Shown here: positions 62,738-64,000 of the stretch, piece after piece
How positions within the stretch are numbered: the first letter of the stretch is position 1
How the letters are laid out: each line of letters starts with the position of its first letter
Source: Asterias amurensis
Taxonomy: Eukaryota > Echinodermata > Asteroidea > Forcipulatida > Asteriidae
Length of the DNA stretch: 64,000 bases
Assembly: GCF_032118995.1 (NCBI RefSeq)
Contig: NC_092656.1
Coordinates: forward strand, 13,382,261-13,446,260
Direction of reading: 5' to 3'
Translations under genes and position numbers: made by a program
The notes under the pieces: model-generated
What the model was told of the DNA's origin: nothing
Database searches by the model: none
What the model saw: only the letters and a program-made list of their open reading frames with translations

Positions 62738-62933
62738 AGTGTCCAGTGTCTTTAAAGTAAAAACAACTTCTAAAACACCGCGCTACAATACGCAGTGTGC
62801 GCGTGCCATTGGCAGGCGAGTTCGCCAACTAAACACATCTAAAGTGTTCGGCGATTTTGTTCTCATCACTTTAAATCAACATTTTGTACCAAGCTCAGCC
62901 TATTATTAAAAACTTAAATAATTAATCTGTCTA

Positions 62934-63433
62934 NNNNNNNNNNNNNNNNNNNNNNNNNNNNNNNNNNNNNNNNNNNNNNNNNNNNNNNNNNNNNNNNNNN
63001 NNNNNNNNNNNNNNNNNNNNNNNNNNNNNNNNNNNNNNNNNNNNNNNNNNNNNNNNNNNNNNNNNNNNNNNNNNNNNNNNNNNNNNNNNNNNNNNNNNNN
63101 NNNNNNNNNNNNNNNNNNNNNNNNNNNNNNNNNNNNNNNNNNNNNNNNNNNNNNNNNNNNNNNNNNNNNNNNNNNNNNNNNNNNNNNNNNNNNNNNNNNN
63201 NNNNNNNNNNNNNNNNNNNNNNNNNNNNNNNNNNNNNNNNNNNNNNNNNNNNNNNNNNNNNNNNNNNNNNNNNNNNNNNNNNNNNNNNNNNNNNNNNNNN
63301 NNNNNNNNNNNNNNNNNNNNNNNNNNNNNNNNNNNNNNNNNNNNNNNNNNNNNNNNNNNNNNNNNNNNNNNNNNNNNNNNNNNNNNNNNNNNNNNNNNNN
63401 NNNNNNNNNNNNNNNNNNNNNNNNNNNNNNNNN
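62934..63433. other. Assembly gap, 500 N
   Basis: Exactly 500 undetermined bases, a scaffold placeholder. Its real length is unknown, and frames crossing it are meaningless. Confidence 0.99.
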
Positions 63434-63798
63434 GCTTTCCATCCCAACTCATATGTGTGGAATATTCCGAATAGTATTTGGCATGGCTCCAATGTTACAC
63501 TGGACCACTAGCCTATTGATAAAAGTGAATTAGGTTTTGTCTTTGACCCAATTCAAGTTTTTTCATGTCTACACAGCCAACAAGTTGTTTACCAATCAAT
63601 CAATCAATGAAGTTGACAGATCAAACGGATAAAACTCCCATAATGTCATTCAATAACATTTGGTGTATAATTTGCCTGTACTATATTGTCAACATTTCAC
63701 TGTGTGACGCCGAGTCGTGAGTTATCTATGTATAGACCATAACATGTAAGTTTAGTGGTCAACAATAAACTTGATTTTAACAATTACTTTTATTGTAG

Positions 63799-63896
63799 CA
63801 TGGCACCACTCGGCTCTCGTTGATGGAAGAACATCAAGGTGTTGAAGTCAAACAAGTTTGGAAAAGTTCTCGCATGTTTTCAAGCTCAACAGAAGG
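63799..63896 (+). CDS. Possible internal coding exon of an unknown gene
   Basis: Pyrimidine-rich acceptor (TTACTTTTATTGTAG) and donor (AAGG|GTGAGA) bracket 98 bp open in only one frame, beginning HGTTRLSLMEEHQGVEVKQV and continuing WKSSRMFSSSTE. No family is recognised. Neighbouring exons would lie in the gap or outside the window. Confidence 0.3.
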
Positions 63897-63906
63897 GTGA
63901 GAACTG

Positions 63907-64000
63907 GGACCAATTTCATGGCTCTGCTTATCATAAGCACAGAATCGGCACTTACAGTAAGGGAATTCTGTGCTTACGGCAAGCGTATTTCACGGGTGTT
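63907..64000. repeat. Family E palindromic MITE, cut by the window end
   Basis: GGGACCAATTTCATGGCTCT and the CATAAGCACAGAATCGGCAC pattern match 13586-13835; only the left part is present. Confidence 0.75.

Larger units (their letters stand above)
60951..62755 (+). repeat. Family A MITE split by a hAT-like element
   Basis: Family A runs 60951-61326 (to ...AATAGTGTCCA) and its last bases resume at 62738 (AGTGTCCAGTGTCTTTAA). With one copy of AGTGTCCA removed, the join restores the normal family A end. Confidence 0.9.

Noticed and set aside
62906..63492. Frames of 170-190 codons
   Set aside because: They consist almost entirely of undetermined bases in the assembly gap.

Overview
The window is eukaryotic nuclear DNA from a deuterostome marine invertebrate, most probably an echinoderm (a sea star or relative). 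The basis is inference: GT-AG introns of 0.1-7.8 kb, low gene density, a perilipin, an aquaglyceroporin, a ZIP transporter and a secreted C-type lectin, and very many short palindromic transposons of the kind that fills echinoderm genomes. There is a 500-N assembly gap at 62934-63433. No rRNA gene, intact tRNA gene, CRISPR array or bacterial-type operon was seen.

Genes, left to right. (1) A perilipin (lipid-droplet coat) gene on the minus strand. Its first coding exon is at 12327-12408, followed by 4292-4572, 3191-3320, 2178-2260 and 1428-1608, all phase-compatible; the C-terminal part was not found and probably lies off the left edge. (2) Inside its first intron, on the same strand, an apparently intact Mutator-like (MULE) transposase with PHD and FLYWCH fingers (9060-10847). 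It is carried by a ~3.67 kb element whose ends consist of 16-bp tandem repeats. (3) A two-coding-exon secreted C-type lectin on the minus strand (36149 to 32958). (4) Head to head with it, a six-exon aquaglyceroporin on the plus strand (36584 to 47872, with an alternative last exon at 50192-50239). (5) A single-coding-exon ZIP (SLC39A1/2/3-like) transporter on the plus strand (57760-58767) with a TATA box and poly(A) signal. Two weaker exon candidates lie at 59521-59763 (minus) and 63799-63896 (plus).

Almost everything else is repeats. About 20 copies of one ~390-bp palindromic family, plus three or four further families, end in TTAA next to inverted repeats, as expected for piggyBac-type MITEs. 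Several have landed inside other repeats, and the interrupted element shows the pre-insertion site. A 1.4-kb hAT-like element with a perfect 8-bp target duplication sits in one of them at 61327-62737. Other structures include fold-back elements with tandem-repeat arms (26408-27225), a nested palindrome stack (35036-35748), tRNA-derived SINEs, a LINE 3' end, and a diverged ~1.2-1.6 kb segmental duplication (15510-16758 and 17989-19583).

The genes do not form a pathway. The points of interest are the gene structures, the MULE and the layered transposon history.
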